DNA of 64,000 bases. It comes from Robiginitalea biformata HTCC2501. Lineage in GTDB: Bacteria; Bacteroidota; Bacteroidia; Flavobacteriales; Flavobacteriaceae. Under the pieces are notes generated by a model. That model made no database searches, was not told the origin of the DNA, and saw nothing but the letters and a program-made list of their open reading frames with translations. Both the position numbers and the translations under genes were made by a program. The stretch spans positions 2,458,501 to 2,522,500 of the forward strand of contig NC_013222.1 in assembly GCF_000024125.1 (NCBI RefSeq), given 5' to 3'. This document shows positions 61,513-64,000 of the stretch, piece by piece; positions within the stretch are counted from its first letter, which is position 1, and each line of letters begins with the position of its first letter.

Positions 61513-62337
61513 CTAGTCGGTCAGGTGGATTTCAGGCAATTTGTTTCGAACCTTCCGGAAATCGGGTGAAAAATACAGGTGGCAGCGAATTGTCCAGTTC
61601 TGCTTATAATTTCCCCCATTCACCAGGTCCTGGCCCTGGGAATACATCAACCCTGCAGCAACGGTCAGCCTCGGTGTGAGGATATACCCCAGGGTGGTGG
61701 TAATCCGCAAATCTTCCATCGGGCTGGCCACGACCTCCTTGCCGCTTTGCATGATCAGCTCGCTTTCCGGGGCCACGTACCACGCTCCGGGGGCCAGCTT
61801 TGGTTTGTTCAATGGGATTTTCAACCGAAGCATATACCGCCAGCGGTTGCGGAAGATGTATTCGCTGTTGTCTGCAAACCCCTGGGTCCAGCGGTGTTCG
61901 ATACGGATCCTGTGGTATACCATGAAAGTGGAAACCGGCATGGCGAATTGATACTGGTGCCAGATGCGCCATTCCGGCACAACTTTCCGGTCTTCCGAAG
62001 CCTCGTCCGTGTTGAAATTGATGCGGAGCACCCCCCCGAGGGCTGCATTGAAACTCTTGTTGTAGATATACCCGATTGCATGCCGGTTGTAGACCTGTCC
62101 GACCTGCCCGATAAAGGGCGTGTTTTCGGTTTCCTGGAACCGGAAGTGTGTCTGCGCCACCCAGAACAGCCGTTTGGAAATCCGGATATTCCCGTAGGTG
62201 TTCACCCATACTTTGGAAACCGGCTCTTTGTATTTCGAAGTTTCGGGGAGAATGACATCCTCCTGCGCGCGCACTGCGGCAATCCCGGTGACAACCAGGA
62301 CCAGGACCGAAAATATGGAGTTTCTCAGTCCGGTCAT
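61513..62337 (-). CDS. DUF2490 outer-membrane barrel-like protein
   Basis: 274 residues. Signal peptide IFSVLVLVVTGIAAVRAQ. The mature sequence (VWVNTYGNIRISKRLFWVAQTHFR, FRNRWRYMLRLKIPL) matches DUF2490, a predicted outer-membrane beta-barrel. It overlaps the upstream MORN-like gene by 4 bases, so the two are translationally coupled. Function is unknown. Confidence 0.8.
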   Translation of the reverse strand: MTGLRNSIFSVLVLVVTGIAAVRAQEDVILPETSKYKEPVSKVWVNTYGNIRISKRLFWVAQTHFRFQETENTPFIGQVGQVYNRHAIGYIYNKSFNAALGGVLRINFNTDEASEDRKVVPEWRIWHQYQFAMPVSTFMVYHRIRIEHRWTQGFADNSEYIFRNRWRYMLRLKIPLNKPKLAPGAWYVAPESELIMQSGKEVVASPMEDLRITTTLGYILTPRLTVAAGLMYSQGQDLVNGGNYKQNWTIRCHLYFSPDFRKVRNKLPEIHLTD

Positions 62338-64000
62338 TCCTGCAGGTTTTTTTCGGGAAAAGCCAATTCCAGTCGTTCGGCGACGATGGCCGGGTCGTTT
62401 TCCCTCCGGAGCCTGCGTTCCAATCGGGAAGTGTCTTCGTCCCGGAGTTTCACAATGCGGCTAAAGGCGGATTTCAGGAAATTCCCGGCTGCCTCCGCAT
62501 ATTCGCAGCTAATTTCAGGATCAATACGCCTGAGGGTTTCCGGGATAAGCACATCCGTATAGGCCGTGGTAATCCGTTTCTTGACCGATTCCTCCATCAG
62601 CGTGGCCGTAAAAGGATTCCAGACCTGGTCCGTGTAGGCCTCCTGAATAGCCTGTCGCCTTTCGGGCAACCGGTAGATTTCTTTGGCCAGGCTGTCCAGG
62701 GCTCCCAGGCAGCCGAGGAGATCCGTGCCGTAAGCCAGTTTCTCCCGGGCGCTGTCCATCGAGGAATACACCCTCAGCCGGTTCTCAGCGCTTCGCCGGA
62801 TGGCTACCAGGGCCTGATGCTCCTGTACGGTACTCCCAGGGACCAATGAATCTGCCAGGGCTTCCAGGTCATCGATCAGGACAATCAGGCGTTCCTCAGT
62901 ACGGGCGAATTCCTGCTCCTGCCGCTCGGCATTCAGGCGTGCGGTCAGGAGTTCTTCGATACGTTCCAGGTTTCCCCTGGCGTATCCCACCAGGTTGGCC
63001 AGGTATTCCAGCGTATTGGAGGGTGTCCCCAGCTCCACTTCATCAGTATCCCGGTAATTCTGTGACTCCGTTGTCGTATCGGTGGGCACCTCCCCAATCC
63101 TGCCCGGGGGGCTTCCCGCCCAGAGCCCGGAGATGAGTTGATCCCGGGGGACATATTCGAGAATCCCCATCTCAATATATTCAAGTAGTGATTCAGATGG
63201 ATCTATATAATCACTTTTAAACATACGGGTTACCTCCAATAAAAAACCCACTTCTGAATTGGAGCGCTCCAATATTTTCAATCCGGCATTATCCAATAAT
63301 TCCCGGGCAATCCGGGCGGCGACCGGGATATCCCGCCGGAGTCGGCTAACGCGTGTGGAATCTGCAGGGTTCAAAGGAAACCACGGCACCCGAACGCGGA
63401 AACCCGGGCGGTAGTCCGAATTCCCCAGTGCCGAGAGTATCGTGTCGATGCGGCTGTAATAGTGATTATTCCGGGTCAATAACCTGTTCACCTTCCCACT
63501 TGAAATATCGGTCGTGGGGGTATTCAGTTGTATAAGTTTCAGAAAGCGCGCATCGAGATCGATGGCTCGGGAATTTGCAAAGGACTGACTCCAGACCGGG
63601 ATGCGCTCAGATGAGGCGCCCCTGCTAACATCGATATACCGCAGTCGGCCTTCGTCGAATACCCACTCCTCGCCTACCCCGGCACCCGCATCGGAATACA
63701 GCGTCCAGGTATCGTGGGCCAGGCCGTTGCGAAGAAATCGGCCAACCAGGATGTCTGTGGTGTCCCGCAACCGAAAACTCTGCTGGGGAACCCCATTGCG
63801 GTAGGAAACTGAACTTCTGAATAATTCCCGTGCCACCTCAGATCCGGTTATCCGGCTTACCGTATGAACCCATTGACCGTCCGGCCTGCCCGAAACCAGG
63901 GTGCCGGAGGCCTCGTGTTGTACCCCGCTGACTTTCAGGGTATACTGCAGGCCCACCACATCGGTAATACTGTCCGAGCGGTAGGTTCCAAAGCGGAATT
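62334..64000 (-). CDS. Large hypothetical protein with MORN_2/YwqK-like N-terminal repeats (start outside window)
   Basis: At least 555 residues; the frame stays open through the right edge, so the N-terminus is missing. A GTG at 63959 is not a convincing start. The first 90 visible residues contain repeat units of the form GTLVSGRPDGQWVHT and VGRFLRNGLAHDTWTLYSD, as in MORN_2/YwqK proteins. The rest is helical with charged coiled-coil segments and has no family that I recognise. It is coupled to the DUF2490 gene by a 4-base overlap. An AT-rich island lies at 63171-63300. Confidence 0.65.
   Translation of the reverse strand, partial: FRFGTYRSDSITDVVGLQYTLKVSGVQHEASGTLVSGRPDGQWVHTVSRITGSEVARELFRSSVSYRNGVPQQSFRLRDTTDILVGRFLRNGLAHDTWTLYSDAGAGVGEEWVFDEGRLRYIDVSRGASSERIPVWSQSFANSRAIDLDARFLKLIQLNTPTTDISSGKVNRLLTRNNHYYSRIDTILSALGNSDYRPGFRVRVPWFPLNPADSTRVSRLRRDIPVAARIARELLDNAGLKILERSNSEVGFLLEVTRMFKSDYIDPSESLLEYIEMGILEYVPRDQLISGLWAGSPPGRIGEVPTDTTTESQNYRDTDEVELGTPSNTLEYLANLVGYARGNLERIEELLTARLNAERQEQEFARTEERLIVLIDDLEALADSLVPGSTVQEHQALVAIRRSAENRLRVYSSMDSAREKLAYGTDLLGCLGALDSLAKEIYRLPERRQAIQEAYTDQVWNPFTATLMEESVKKRITTAYTDVLIPETLRRIDPEISCEYAEAAGNFLKSAFSRIVKLRDEDTSRLERRLRRENDPAIVAERLELAFPEKNLQE

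Noticed and set aside
1..64000. CRISPR arrays, insertion sequences, rRNA or tRNA genes
   Set aside because: No spaced repeats, transposase motifs, terminal inverted repeats or conserved RNA segments were seen on either strand by eye.

Overview
The window reads as chromosomal DNA of a G+C-rich marine Flavobacteriia (Bacteroidota). This is an inference from three things. Many genes carry the Bacteroidota promoter element TAnnTTTG (often with TTG about 18-20 nt upstream) instead of sigma70 boxes. The gene families are typical: fused E1 alpha-beta dehydrogenases, DUF1835, DUF4251, DUF2490, QEGLA-motif protein, TIGR03915, DCC-type DUF393. Coding sequence is dense and uses G/C-ending codons; a Robiginitalea-like organism would fit. 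I see no rRNA, tRNA, CRISPR array, insertion sequence or phage genes, and no gene-free stretch above 300 bases.

Layout. 1-12 kb: the end of an M16 peptidase, a fused E1 2-oxoacid dehydrogenase, and a leftward run uvrA - LOG-family protein - an outer-membrane barrel protein with a degenerate M1 peptidase domain. A small Tudor-like protein diverges from uvrA. 11-13 kb: a TIGR03915 DNA-metabolism protein divergent from an XRE/S24 LexA-like repressor whose likely operator sits inside its own promoter. 13-22 kb: gamma-glutamyltransferase/ACP-phosphodiesterase pair, glmM, lipid A-type acyltransferase, rhomboid protease, a LVIVD-like lipoprotein, a TlpA thioredoxin and a small barrel protein. 22-32 kb: FAD/Fe-S oxidase, metallophosphoesterase, aroC, dicarboxylate symporter, then a tightly overlapped operon of a GshB-like ATP-grasp ligase, an N-formylglutamate amidohydrolase homologue and a MATCAP/DUF1704 metallopeptidase. 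32-42 kb: mutS2-like and ung (divergent), a DUF1835 - nucleoside phosphorylase - THI5-like operon, an eIF1-like protein and a 2OG dioxygenase, a second E1 fusion, and lipocalin and OmpA lipoproteins ending in a strong terminator.

42.8-48.6 kb is the standout region: FAD oxidoreductase, methyltransferase, type III polyketide synthase, FabL-type enoyl reductase, FabZ-type dehydratase, beta-ketoacyl synthase and acyl carrier protein. These look like a self-contained pathway that makes a dedicated fatty acyl starter, turns it into a phenolic (or pyrone) lipid, then hydroxylates and methylates it. It lacks the ammonia-lyase and DarA/DarB genes of flexirubin clusters.

48.6-64 kb: a cysteine-less ArsC-fold protein with a ribosome-hibernation factor, TerC, a Bcr/CflA efflux pump, a 45-residue membrane protein, an FdhF/YdeP-type molybdoenzyme, S41 peptidase, DUF4251, an ArsR regulator with a perfect palindrome between its promoter boxes, a Tat-exported class V aminotransferase homologue, and a MORN-repeat/DUF2490 cluster running off the right edge.

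Across the window, several unrelated G+C-rich genes contain short, sharply AT-rich islands that keep the reading frame. I could not explain these from the annotation.
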